Shown here piece by piece: positions 46,193 to 56,849 of a stretch of 64,000 bases of DNA (its first letter is position 1; each line of letters opens with the position of its first letter). The notes beneath the pieces were generated by a model. It saw only the letters and a list, made by a program, of their open reading frames with translations, was not told where the DNA came from and did no database searches. The position numbers and the translations under genes are program-made. The DNA is from Bryoerythrophyllum caledonicum (taxonomy: Eukaryota; Streptophyta; Bryopsida; Pottiales; Pottiaceae): positions 14,214,291-14,278,290 of the forward strand of contig OZ020515.1 of the NCBI GenBank assembly GCA_963971425.1, given 5' to 3'.

Positions 46193-46201
46193 CTTTTTAT
46201 A
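46193..46201 (-). promoter_or_regulatory. TATA box of the second retrotransposon
   Basis: On the minus strand TATAAAAAG lies within TTAGTATAAAAAGACGCTCG, about 0.28 kb inside the presumed LTR start, a usual distance for U3 promoters. Confidence 0.55.
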
Positions 46202-46544
46202 CTAAATGGAGGAGGCTTAGGCCGAGGGAGGAGGGAAGAAAAGTCAAGGGCCTAAATCAGCCCATGCTTCTCTAGCCTTCCTTTTGACTCACCCTTGGAC
46301 ACCAAAGTCTATTTACCTCCAAATCTTATCCAAATCTTCCCACATAAGCCTAGCTTGACTTTTATTTCCTAACCTATAACTCTACTACAAGTTGGCACTA
46401 TATTTCTCCCCCTAAACTAACCCCCAAACTAAACATTTCTTATTTCTACTACAAACTATAATACCATAACACTCTGTTTAAGTTTTTTTTTTATCTCAGA
46501 AGAGTTAGAGAATAGCTTAAATATCACTAGAGTCCACGTACTGC

Positions 46545-46760
46545 CATCGACCGCGGCTTAGTTCGGCTGGCTAAGCTTTTCGTTGCACCTCGCCGGTCCG
46601 GGTTCGATTCCTTGGCTTGTCAGAGCGGCTGGCGCTCGCGCGGTCAGGGGACTGCCGGAATCAGCAGCAAATCCAGCTGGTGGACGCTCCTAAGCCCTGA
46701 GCTAGTGACAAGATGCAGTAAAGATCCTCTAAGATAAGCTTCTGGCCTGGTAGGGTAATT
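46545..46760 (+). repeat. tRNA-derived SINE-like sequence
   Basis: CGGCTTAGTTCGGCTGGCTA resembles a pol III A box (TRGYNNAnnGG), and GGTCCGGGTTCGATTCC about 35 bp on is a near-perfect B box. The region from 46545 is GC-rich against AT-rich flanks, and about 130 bp of unrelated body follows the tRNA-like head. A complete cloverleaf could not be drawn, so I call it a SINE rather than a tRNA gene. Confidence 0.55.
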
Positions 46761-47124
46761 GAGGAAAAAGCCATTTATTCTCCACAATTACCTTAACCAG
46801 CTAAATTCCCCATTTTTCTTCTCAATCTTATTTTTTATATCATGAACTATATTGCATCACGACACCGTGCAAAGACCGACTTTTTGGAAAAGCAAAATGT
46901 GTAAAATATGATGATCTCTAGGTTTTATGTAGAGAAGACGTATATCAAATTTTACGAGTTTGGGTTCAAATTTTTTGGATAGATCATAGTGCCCATGGCA
47001 CTAAATCATACATAACCTCAACCATTTTATGTTTCTTGAATATAATTTAGCATTTATAGAAATTACCCCCATTTGAAATGCCTCCTCAGGCCCGACTCCC
47101 TACTCTTTCAACATGTCTCCTATA

Positions 47125-48030
47125 TCCTCTAAGGTATGATGACAGTTTTGCACCGAAAACACTTCAAAGTTGTTGGATTCTAGTGCAATGACCATAAGAT
47201 GAAACCAAAAGTTTGATTTCTAGTTTTGACCGTAGGATCTCAATTAAGACTTATTAAAAAATATGTTTACAAAATTTCAAAAACTTTGACCGCACATATT
47301 GAAAGATTATAGTGTTTGAAGTGAAGCAAATGGTTCATTTACTTCACTGCGTTTAGTGGATCAGTAGACTTTGACTTTACCACGTGTCAAAGTTTTGAAT
47401 TACACAAGGTCTAAATCCACTACCTTAAGCATGATGTTAGTTCCTTAGACAACAATTTTTTGAGGTAGAGGACAGGTGTAGCGTATTCAAAATAACCGTG
47501 CAAGTAGTGGAGGTTCAAAATTAGCCAATTCAAACTTTTATTTTTTGTGAACTTAATGTGTTTTGGATTACTAATCCAAATGGTCAATAAGAAGGTTTAC
47601 ACCACATATTAATGTGGAGAAAATAAAATGTAACAAATACAAAGATATGTAGGTTTTATGTGAAAATTAATAAAATCTCTTGGTACCTTGCCCGACAATG
47701 AGTGACAATGTGTGAAAATGTTTGACTTGGGTTAGTAACTTGGTATGCTATTTTTCAATGAAGAGAAGACTTGTTTTCTTACAATATCAAGGCAAACAAT
47801 ATTACTTCCGAGTATTGGAAATCTCACTTTTAATAGACTATCGTAGATTAACTTTTTGGACGTGCCCGAGCTGCCCGCTCTCTCCATTGGAAATTCAAAA
47901 CCCTATAACTTTTTCATCAAATGTCCAATTTAAGTAAAAATTAACTTCCCACTAAGATATCAATAATTTCTTTCTATAGTAAAAATTTCAAAGATGAATG
48001 TTGGAATTTCACACCATAGGAACCTATGAG
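47125..48030. mobile_element. Degenerate family A TTAA-type element
   Basis: The interior matches the 9021-9953 and 11591-12543 copies in order (GTTTTGCACC..AAAACACTTCAAAG, TGGATTCTAGTGCAATGA, ATCAGTAGACTTTGACTT, GGTCAATAAGAAGGTTTACA, TGCCCGACAATGAGTGACAA). The termini have drifted, and only a lone TTAA at 48041 marks the right side. A related fragment (ATCTCTAGGTTTTATGTAGA) lies just left at 46918. Confidence 0.6.
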
Positions 48031-48599
48031 CCTGCTGTCTTTAACCTATACGAGAATTTGAAACTCCTGTATGGAGTAATTACCAAACCCATTTGCATCG
48101 GGGATTGCTATTTTGCGTGCCCAACTTTGCGAGCCGCGAGCCGCGAGCCTAGGATTGCGAGCCTAGAAATAGAAAAAATTTGTATTATTGAGAAAAGTGA
48201 AAGTGAAAATGAAGTATAAAGTAAGGAAAAATATAATTTAAAAAAAAAAGTTAGGAAAAAAATGAAGTTAAAAGTAAAAGTTCAAGAGAAGGGGCCCTAT
48301 AGCCATGGAAATTGATGAACCGTTGGCGTTTATATTAATGTAGTCATTTTGTATTAGGGCTTCGGGCTTCGGGCTCTGGCGGTGATCTTGACTGCTAAAA
48401 TGGTTTAGGCATCCTATAACCGTAGGTGTCTGAACCTTGATTCAAAATAAATTGGTAAATTTATCGATATACCATAGGTTTATAATCATTATATCAAACT
48501 CCACATAAACTATTATAAGAGTAATTTAATATAAAGATTTCCTCACACACATACTATAGATAGCCTTCGGTAGATTTTTCCCCACATGTTTGTCATAGA

Positions 48600-49420
48600 T
48601 AGACTTGGGCAATAGGATGGACTCTTAAGTAGATTGGTGGGCATCATTATTCAAAGCTACCTTATATTGAACTCTGTAGAGCAATTCTTGAGAGGCTTGA
48701 CAGTTCAAGTTATGTTCTGGTTTAGGGTCATATTGTTGGACTTATAAATTGTAGCCTTCAAATTGATGCAATTAGAAGTAATGAGTTTATAAGGGTGGAG
48801 AGGGCAGTAGGTATTCATGACATTTATTTTGGAAGTTCTTAGAGTTAGGCAAGTAGTTCACAGAGTCTTAGAAATTTTGTTTAATTGATATGGGTGTGCT
48901 TGAGTGATAGAATCATTTTGATTTGCTAGAAATCAAGTAGAGGTGACGAAGATAGAGCAAAAAAGTCTGAATGTAGACATCACAAAGCTCATTTGTTTGA
49001 GAAATGGTGAAAACTCAAAGCTACATTTTTTACTACACTATGACTTTGAATGCAACTGGAAGTGGGTGATAACATTGACATCACCTTCAATGCGGTTGAT
49101 AATTTGGTGAAGGCATATAAGTGTGTCATTTTGATGAACTCTCAAGTACTTGAAATAATATTCAAGAATAATATGAGGGAAGCAATCTCTTCGGAGGTTG
49201 ATGTGATCTTGTATATTCTTTGACGGATTTACTTTGATGGACCCGTTGAGTTGTTGATTACGCCACCAGATTTTTGGAAAGCGGTTGATATGCTATTTGA
49301 TGAGCTATTTGTTGCATGTGTAAAGTATGAAGCACGGGCACTGGAGGCCACAATCATTTGCCGGAATCATTTGACGCGTGCAATTGCAATGTGTATTGGT
49401 GCCAAAGTACGATGATGACC
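48600..49420 (+). pseudogene. Decayed coding remnants of unknown family (copy A)
   Basis: Plus-strand stretches in shifting frames keep protein-like composition: SKLPYIELCRAILERLDSSS, GHIVGLINCSLQIDAIRSNE, then DNIDITFNAVDNLVKAYKCV, ILMNSQVLEIIFKNNMREAI and FDELFVACVKYEARALEATI. Stops and frame changes break them. The last part is similar to the remnant near 50.8 kb, indicating a duplicated ancestral gene. No known domain is recognised. Confidence 0.35.
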
Positions 49421-50529
49421 ATGAACTCGAATAGAATGCGGATTTCCAAGAGCTACATGAAGCATTAAGTTCAACACCACTTGTCAAGGTCGACAAAGGA
49501 AATGGATACTGGTAGTCGTTTTATACCCACGTTTTTAAACAAAGTCCGTGAGGATATGGGTTTTCTTTCAAAACACGGGCAATTGATATCATATGCAATT
49601 GCAACATTCCACAGTGCCATAGCAAAGTCTCAATCGGGAGAGATATGCTCCATCATTAGCCCAATGAAGTCATACAAATTTTTGTCAAATAAAGAAACAA
49701 AGAATAATGTTTGAGGAAGTAATAAGAACTCCAACTAACTTAATAAATCCAGTTTTCTTTGAAACTTTGCGGATTGTTCGATCATGAAGAAGATGCCAGG
49801 TAGACCATAAATATAAAAGAATCAACAAAATACATAAACATGACAAAATACATAAACATGACAAAATACATAAACATAAAAGAATCAACAAGTGGAGCGA
49901 TTGTTCAATCTTAAAGAAGACGTCAAAGAAGACGTCAAATCTATGAAACAAAGCCTCTCAACGGCGTCCATCAAACAAAAATAAATTCAGAAAATCAATA
50001 ATTATTAATGATCAATTCAAAAAGCACCTCAATAGAGCCGGTGATAGGGGCATTACAATTGATGAGCTTTGTGAATTGCAAATGTTAGGTTGATCTACTC
50101 AATATTGAGAAATAAACACTAAAATGAATTGCAAACGCAATTGTCCTATTCTTATAGAGTTGGACGGCTTTAATAAAAAAATGAGAGTTGAGAGAGACTA
50201 GATCATACGGTTAGTCTGGGTTTCTAAGTCTCTTTCAATAGATCTTTGTCTTTTTGAATTTTAGAGTCTTAAGATTGGCTATGGATCAATGCCAGAGATG
50301 AGAGTATTCAGGAGGCTGTGAGAGTTGTGGTTTCAATATCTAATTGCTACTGTAATTATTGGCACTTGAGATTTGAATATAGTCATACGATAGAATTAAA
50401 GATGAAGGAGACATGATATAAAACTCCGCGCTAAATTTGGACATCTTAGAGCAAATTAGCATGGGGAGGGAAAATATTTGAAATTACAATTGCTTCCATT
50501 TTAATGAAATTACAAGGTCCTCGTGTAAT

Positions 50530-50890
50530 TGGTAGTTGGAGATACTATAAGTGTATCATTTCATACAATTGTAGAATCAGTGAAGGCACAAAAGTAAGTT
50601 CTCTCAATGTATTTGACAGTATATAGAGCAATGGTGAAGCATAAGATGGGGGAAAGAATTGCTTCTATGGACGGTCTAAAACTGTTCAATGTGTTGTTGT
50701 ATGTTCTTGATGGAATATACTGTGATTGGACTAGGCGAGTTGCAAAAAACACCAATAGAGTTTTCAGGAAGATATTAATGACTATTTTGATGAACTCTTT
50801 AATGCATGCATTAAGTATGGAGTGAGGTCGCTGAAGACTACGATAATCTCTGTCATTAACGATCATTCGAAATTAGAGAATTGCCATGTG
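50530..50890 (+). pseudogene. Decayed coding remnant, paralogue of copy A (copy B)
   Basis: GDTISVSFHTIVESVKAQK precedes a stop, and then VYRAMVKHKMGERIASMDGL and LLYVLDGIYCDW follow. After a frame change FDELFNACIKYGVRSLKTTI parallels FDELFVACVKYEARALEATI of copy A (about 60 percent identical). The family is unknown; it belongs to the same TIR-bounded segment. Confidence 0.4.
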
Positions 50891-51360
50891 AATTGCCGTT
50901 GATCAATGACCATGACCTTCAATATTAGTGGAAAAGATGACTACAAGCAATACTTTGTCAATCACAAGCACTTGCACCTTTGATTTTGGACAAAGGAAAT
51001 AGAGACAAGCAAGGCATTTGCGAGCGCATATTTGAATCAAATTTGAGTTGATAAGGATTTGAATTTAAATAAATCGCGTAATTGATTGATTAGATTTCAT
51101 AAGATTCAATATAATATCATGCAATATTCTCCATCATCATCATACTTGTAAAAATGGTGCCGATATCGGCACTCCTAAGGACGCTCTTCCCTTATTCTTT
51201 GAGAGAATCTTTAAGGGAGGGACACATTGACACTCATCTAAATGGTCCTTCCTATATGTTAAAAAAATCTCCAGAGGGAGTGCCGATATCGACAATCCAC
51301 AAGAGGGCCCGTTCTATGTTTAAAAAGAGATCCGCTAAAGGAGATGCCGACATCGGCAAC

Positions 51361-51584
51361 CCCCTAGAATTCATATTCACGCTTTAGAAATTTTTCAAGG
51401 AATTCCAAAATTGTATCATATTTTATCATCCAACACTCTAAGAATAAGTTATCTACGGATGAAGTTATAAATTCCAAGACTTCATCCAAAGATAACTTAT
51501 TCTTAAAGCATTAGATGACAAAGTGTGATACCATTTTGGAATTCTCTTAAAATTTTCTAGAGCGTGAATGTAAATTCTAGGGGG
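51361..51584. repeat. Large foldback hairpin 1 within the palindromic array
   Basis: The left arm 51361-51465 and right arm 51479-51584 are inverted copies (about 85 percent) joined by a 13-base loop containing AAATTCCAAG. The stem tip is GGATGAAGT/ACTTCATCC. Palindromic 16-mers lie just outside both feet. Confidence 0.8.
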
Positions 51585-51663
51585 CACTAACATCGGCACT
51601 TTACAAGAAAGCCTATTCAATCTTTTAAAATGGAACTACTAAAAAGGACTGCCGATATCGGCA

Positions 51664-51888
51664 CCCTCTAAAATTTACATTCATGCTCTAAGATTGTTTG
51701 AGAGAATTCCAAAATGGTATCACACTTTATTATTCAACAATCTAAGAATAAGTTATCAATGGATGAAGTAGTAAATTCCAAGACTTCATCCGTTGATAAC
51801 TTACTGTTAGAGTGTTGGATGATAAAGTGTAATACCATTCTAGAATCCCCTCAAAAAATTCTAAAATTTGAATGTAAATTTCAGAGGG
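51664..51888. repeat. Large foldback hairpin 2, related to hairpin 1
   Basis: The left arm 51664-51769 and right arm 51783-51888 pair, with the same loop AAATTCCAAG and the same stem landmarks (AATTCCAAAATGGTATCACA, TCTAAGAATAAGTTATC). The two hairpins are tandem duplicates about 300 bp apart, each bracketed by the TGCCGA..TCGGCA palindrome. Confidence 0.8.
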
Positions 51889-52849
51889 TGCCGATGTCGG
51901 CACTTCTTTTTGGAAGTTCCATTTTCAAAGATTGGAAAGGCCTTGTTGTAGAGTACCGATGTCGGCACTCTCTTTAGAGGTTCTCATTGTAAACAAAGGA
52001 AGAGTGCCTAGTGGAGTGCCGATGTCGGCACCACCTTTAGAGGTTCTCTTTTTAACAATTGGAAAGGTCTTTTTGAGGGATGATAATGTCTAAAATTCTT
52101 TTTGGAGGTTCTTTTAATAAAAATGTAAGGGCGTCCTAGGGGTGCCGATGTCGGCACCTCCCTTAGACGTCTCACATTTCCTTTTCAAAGATATAAAGGA
52201 CCCTCTAGAGGAACGTCGTTGTCGACATTCCTCTACAGATTGATTTTTTTAAATGAGAAGGCTCCTTTAAACAAGTGCCGATGTCGGCATTACCTTCGGG
52301 GGTCTCTTTTCTAAATCTAAGAGGGGCTATTTAGAGGAATGTCGATAATGGGGTCAACTTTGGAGGTTCCGTTTTTAAACATAAGAAAGATCCTTCAAAA
52401 GAGTGCCGATGTCGGCAACCCCATTGGAGGCTGTCTTTTTAAAAATATGAAGGGCCTTCTAATGGAGTGCCAATGTTTGTACCTTCCCTAAAGGTTCTTT
52501 TTCAAAACATAGGAAAGGTGTTTTAGAGGGTGCTGATGGTAGCATTCCATATCAAGGTGTTTTTTTCTAGAGATACAAATGACCTTCTAGTTTGACGCCG
52601 ATGTCGGCATCCTCTTTAGAAGATTTTTTTTTCACATATAGAATGGATTCTCTTGTAGAGAGCCGATGTCGGCAACCCCTTGGGAGGTTTCTTTCTAAAT
52701 ATAGGAGAGGTTCTATAAAAGGGTGCCGATGTCGGCACCTCTTTAGTGGTTGGAGCATGCAAAGATTACCTTCAGACATTATTTTTATGACCAAAAAATA
52801 TTCTTCACAAGATCCTTGCATATGAGAATCTTGTCTTTGTCTTGGTCAA

Positions 52850-55800
52850 GTTCAAGCAAATGTCTTATCCTAGTATTTAAAATGAGATAACCGCTTTTAG
52901 ATATATGCGTTGTTTTGGAGTAATGGGTGGCATTACTAAACTAACAAGCTTTAATAATTGGGCATTTTTTTAGAAGAAGCGTTTCCCTGGACAAGCGATA
53001 GTAGTCGATAATTTTTTGATCTTCAAGATGGCGGAGATAGAACTTAAGATCAGGGTTGATTTAATTAAGATTATGCAACTTAGAGATGACTTAGAGGATG
53101 CACGGATGATGTTTAACCTTGACAAAAGTGTTTAGTCTTAGACCACTGTAGTTGCCAATGTCTACAACTCTATTTACCGTCCCGTGATGACAATTGTGAC
53201 TTTTGATATGTACTCTAAAATGTGGTATTTTAGCAAGTGTTCTGGAGATGATGCAATGAGCTTTCAACTAGGCATGCCAATTCAAATCCAAATCTCAAAG
53301 AATTAATGCTCAACATTATGATTTAGCAGCAAGATGCAAAAATCAATATTACTTTAGAGTAGAGCGGGTTTGGGCATCCAACTGTGAGTACTATATTATT
53401 CATTGCTAGAGGTCACTATCGAAGGACTGCCAACATCGGTACTTTCTTTTGGCGGTTGTCATACTTATCTAATGTACTATCTTATGCCGCTACTAGTGAC
53501 ATTTTGTATCCTAAGTTCTTTTATCACTTTGCCATGCCAAACGTTGTACTAACTATAATTAGTCATCAATAATCTATCAGAAGTTGTTCAAACATGTTTA
53601 GATGTCATCATATATTTGACGGAATTGGTGGACAACAAGTGGTTACTATATTCAAACAAAAATTATGATATGCATGTTGCGGCTGTGGATGATATGGTCT
53701 AGATATGCATCCGGATTGTTGTCTAGTACTAATATTTGAAAGGCGAAAAAACTAGGCAACGATCATGGGAAGGATTAACTCACTCTTTGTATTGCCTATT
53801 GTATCATTCAAGGCTTTGGAAAACATGCCGCACTCGCCAATATGCTTGGTGCAGATAAGTTTGTACTCGCAATCTTAACCTGTAAGGTAAGGAAGTTTTT
53901 GTATCTCTGGAAAAAAAATGGTTTCTTCTCCAAGATTAGAATTAGACTAGCATCACCTCAACAAAATAAGGGCGTCACGCTTAAAGATAAAGGCTTTTTA
54001 TATTGATCCAATGATTGCTAACCTTACAATTGTAGAGAGGCCACCGCACTGCACTTGCTCTCTTGAAGCAACTGAAGTACTTCCATCGGTTTCAATTGCG
54101 ACTTATTTCCGGAATGAGCACCTCAAAGCTGTGCATGAGACTATCTGTGATGAAAAGCTACAGCACACTGGAAGGCTTCCAAAGACATCCAATAAAGCAA
54201 GCTTTGCTCTATAGGTCGATACAAGGAAGTAGTATGTGGGCAGGATTCTGCAGCATGGAAGAAGTACATCTGCCTCAACATACACGGGGCTAATGGACAA
54301 TCTCAAGAAATTGAGAATGGAAATAATGAAATTCTTCTTTTGCAACAACATTCATAGTTGTATTATAGGTACACCGCAACGGTAATTTCAATCTAAGCTA
54401 CATATCCCAGAGTTCTGACCAATTGAAATGAAATCAAAGTAGAGCAGGATGGAGACATTCGCCCTAAAAAACGTCAAGTTCCGTCAGATTGAGTGTGAGG
54501 CATTGTCCCCTTAAAGGTTTTTTTGGAGAAGGCATACCCGTGAATATCAATGATTATCTTGCCCTTTCCAACCCTGTAGAGCATCCATTAAAGAGATTTG
54601 GAAAGAATTTCGTCCGCTTCATTTACTATATACTATAACAGTTGCGCATCTGTTCTTTCCGTGATTGAAAAAATCCGCATGATTCTAATTATACCGCCTC
54701 CAAGCCTAGGTTGTATTGTGACTTTCGAGTCTTGAAACATATGCAAGGTTTCTAGGTGTTTGATGACGATCAACAAGTTTTTAAGCAGCAGTTGCCCAAT
54801 GTTTACAAAGATGTCTAAGAAGTCACTTGGCAAAATGAGTGCATAGGCTTATTATTACCACCTCTGTTACATCTTCAAAATTGTCTGTGGTTTAGATCTC
54901 GAGGTATCTGTGTTCATTCACACATCTAGTTTCTGTTGGAAATATTAAGCAAAATTTATAGATTTTTCTGTTTAAACACTATAGTGCATAGCTGTCATTT
55001 ATAATATTTTGACCTTGTATAGTGTCACTCCAAATTCAATATAGAAGGCGGTGAGACTAAAAGGGCCACTTCTGTCATTTGTACTAGTTCTTGTCCATCA
55101 CTCGCAAGTCTATACTTAGTGACTATAACGGGACAGAGGGAGACTGAGATTGGAGATTCACACTTCCCTTGCAAATATATAGAAGTCGAGTTTAATATCT
55201 CACTCTTCCAATGTCCCCCTCCAAGATTCTTTTTAATTTTTCTGGTTCCAAAAACTACATTGTCGGGTCGTCAATTGTCCACAAACTATCCTTCATATCT
55301 CTCCACTTTTCTCCCTTATCTTTAGTTCTAAACACTTACTATTTGTCCTTTACCAATAGTTCCATACTCTAAATCATTTGCTCTTTGTCCCACTAGCTTT
55401 ATCGCCTATACACATTTTGAATCTCCCAAATTTACCATGTCTTGGGTCCTCATCCACCAAATTTAGTCGTCTATCTCTAGATCTTGCCTCTTGCTATCAG
55501 ACTCTTCCAAGCCTTCTAGGCCGCTAATTCTAATTCTAAATCTTTTGTTCTACAGTACCCAAAATTCAATCAATATTTTTGGGTGTGTCACTCTCATTGT
55601 CCCCAACGCTCCCTCTCTAAAACCTTATGTACTCTACTTGACATCTCCTTAAATTACACTAATCCCACTTCCTTCGATCTCAGGATTCCTAGAACCACTA
55701 CCACTCCAAATTCTGAAACCTTCCTCTCCACCACTCCTTCCTCTCTGACTCCTCTCTTTCCCTCTCACTCTCCCTTTTTATATCCTAAATCATGCTCCAA

Positions 55801-56040
55801 AGCTTTATAACCTTAGAAATCCTATCTTCCTTTCATTATAGAACCCTAGACTCCACGGTCATAAGTCCCTTTTTAAAAAAAAAAATCAACAATATTGTCA
55901 TTTTTTAGATCCTTCCTGCATACAATTTTTCCACCTTCCTCCACGGTAATAGGTCCATTAATTTAATGCATTTAACCAATGTCATTCTAAAAAAACCTTA
56001 AAACTTTTACTTTTTAATGCCTTTTCCAAATTAAGAACTC
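52850..56040. other. AT-rich interior of the TIR-bounded segment with faint coding remnants
   Basis: A few plus-strand stretches look formerly coding (53030-53280: MAEIELKIRVDLIKIMQLRD, then VYNSIYRPVMTIVTFDMYSK; 54490-54620: NINDYLALSNPVEHPLKRFG), all broken by stops. One isolated palindromic core copy (CTGCCAACATCGGTAC) lies at 53427. About 55150-55850 is a pyrimidine-rich tract. No intact gene. Confidence 0.35.
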
Positions 56041-56112
56041 AATTTTTGCCAACGAGGCTCGCGACCCTAGGCTCGCAGCTCGCGGCTCGCAAAATTAGGC
56101 ACGCAAAATAGC

Positions 56113-56849
56113 TTGGTCCCATTTGCATCTATAGAAGTTTAGTAGTGGTTCGCGCTTGTTTTGCAATGCATTTGAACAACCATTTTAATACGTTTTCTAC
56201 ATTACTGAATTGTATAGAAAATTGGAAGAGTAGAGAAGGAGCGGGTTACAAACATTAAGTGTTTGTTAATAGTGTTCGTGATGATTCTTAACACTTTGCC
56301 ATAGTCATTCGCGATCGATTTTCTTCCGAAGACTGTTTTTCGTCCAAGGACTGTTTTTTAAACCACGGACTACTTTTTCATCCGCAGACTATTTTCATCC
56401 GTAGTGGATGAAACTGTAATTTGGCCAGATCATATTAATAGTGAGTTAATATCTCCTAATCTAATCATTATTCTAGAATTCCGACTTTGGATATCGGCTC
56501 TCTAAGTGGGGTTTTCATTTAGTAGAAAAAACAAATTACGTAGAAGGTTTTTCAAAAACCACATTCTTGTGAGTGTTTATAATGCATTTTAAGGAAGTTC
56601 AATGCCTCACTCCGTAGGTAGATTGCTACGGCATATTTACTCAGTTTTAAATATCCATAACAATTTGAAGCAATGAAGTATATGCAATCATTAATACAAA
56701 CATGCATACATTAAAATGTAGAGGCATTCAAATATGAATAGCAAAAATGCTTATAGGAAGATTTTGTTGTATTCATTGATATTGTATAATGTATTTGGTC
56801 TACTATTTCGTGTATTCTATGGAGTAATTTCCACACACTAAAATATCCT
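56113..56849. other. AT-rich DNA between the TIR segment and LINE remnant
   Basis: No gene is supported. Several GGACT(G/A)TTTTTC..TCCG reiterations (56320-56405: GAAGACTGTTTTTCGTCC and relatives) form a small imperfect tandem repeat. Confidence 0.35.

Larger units (their letters stand above)
39041..46471 (-). mobile_element. Second Ty3/gypsy-type LTR retrotransposon, 3'-truncated
   Basis: It comprises a 5' LTR (about 45326-46471), a primer-binding-site-like sequence, a 901-codon gag-protease, and pol in the -1 frame. The 3' LTR is absent because the left side is replaced by the TIR element ending at 39040. With only two pol stops it is much younger than the methyltransferase-bearing element to the left. 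AT-rich codon usage also differs visibly from that GC-richer neighbour. Confidence 0.85.
45326..46471 (-). repeat. Probable 5' LTR of the second retrotransposon
   Basis: On the minus strand it would run from TGTTATGG (46471) to CTTCA (45326), TG...CA, about 1.15 kb, immediately before the primer-binding-like site. It contains a TATA box at 46193-46201 and a tandemly repeated transcribed part. The outer border is inferred because the other LTR is missing. Confidence 0.5.
51160..52745 (+). repeat. Palindromic minisatellite: ~63-bp units with core GTGCCGATGTCGGCAC
   Basis: At least nineteen exact or degenerate copies of the 16-bp near-palindrome GTGCCGAT(G/A)TCGGCAC occur. From about 51890 to 52740 they are regularly spaced (about 58-70 bp, mostly 62-65). 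Positions include 51160, 51649, 51890, 51953, 52015, 52141, 52274, 52402, 52594, 52659 and 52721. The spacers are related to each other (CTTTAGAGGTTCTCTTTTTA, then A..GGAAAGG(C/T)CTTTT). The palindrome is far better conserved than the spacers. Confidence 0.85.
48107..56112. mobile_element. 8-kb segment bounded by 60-bp inverted repeats
   Basis: GCTATTTTGCGTGCCCAACT and the following GCGAGCC-rich sequence (48107-48166) is matched in inverted orientation at 56053-56112 with about 90 percent identity. Immediately outside, the 12-mer CCCATTTGCATC occurs in direct orientation on both sides (48088-48099 and 56118-56129), separated from the inverted repeats by 7 and 5 bp, like a long target duplication. 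The interior is AT-rich and mostly decayed, with the palindromic minisatellite at its centre. The class is unknown. Confidence 0.55.

Noticed and set aside
46545..46625. Functional tRNA gene
   Set aside because: A and B boxes are present, but acceptor, D and anticodon stems could not be paired into a cloverleaf and the sequence continues into a SINE-like body.
51880..52745. CRISPR-like look: short conserved palindromic repeats with even spacers
   Set aside because: The spacers are related to one another, the genome is clearly eukaryotic, and no Cas-like gene exists. It is a palindromic minisatellite.
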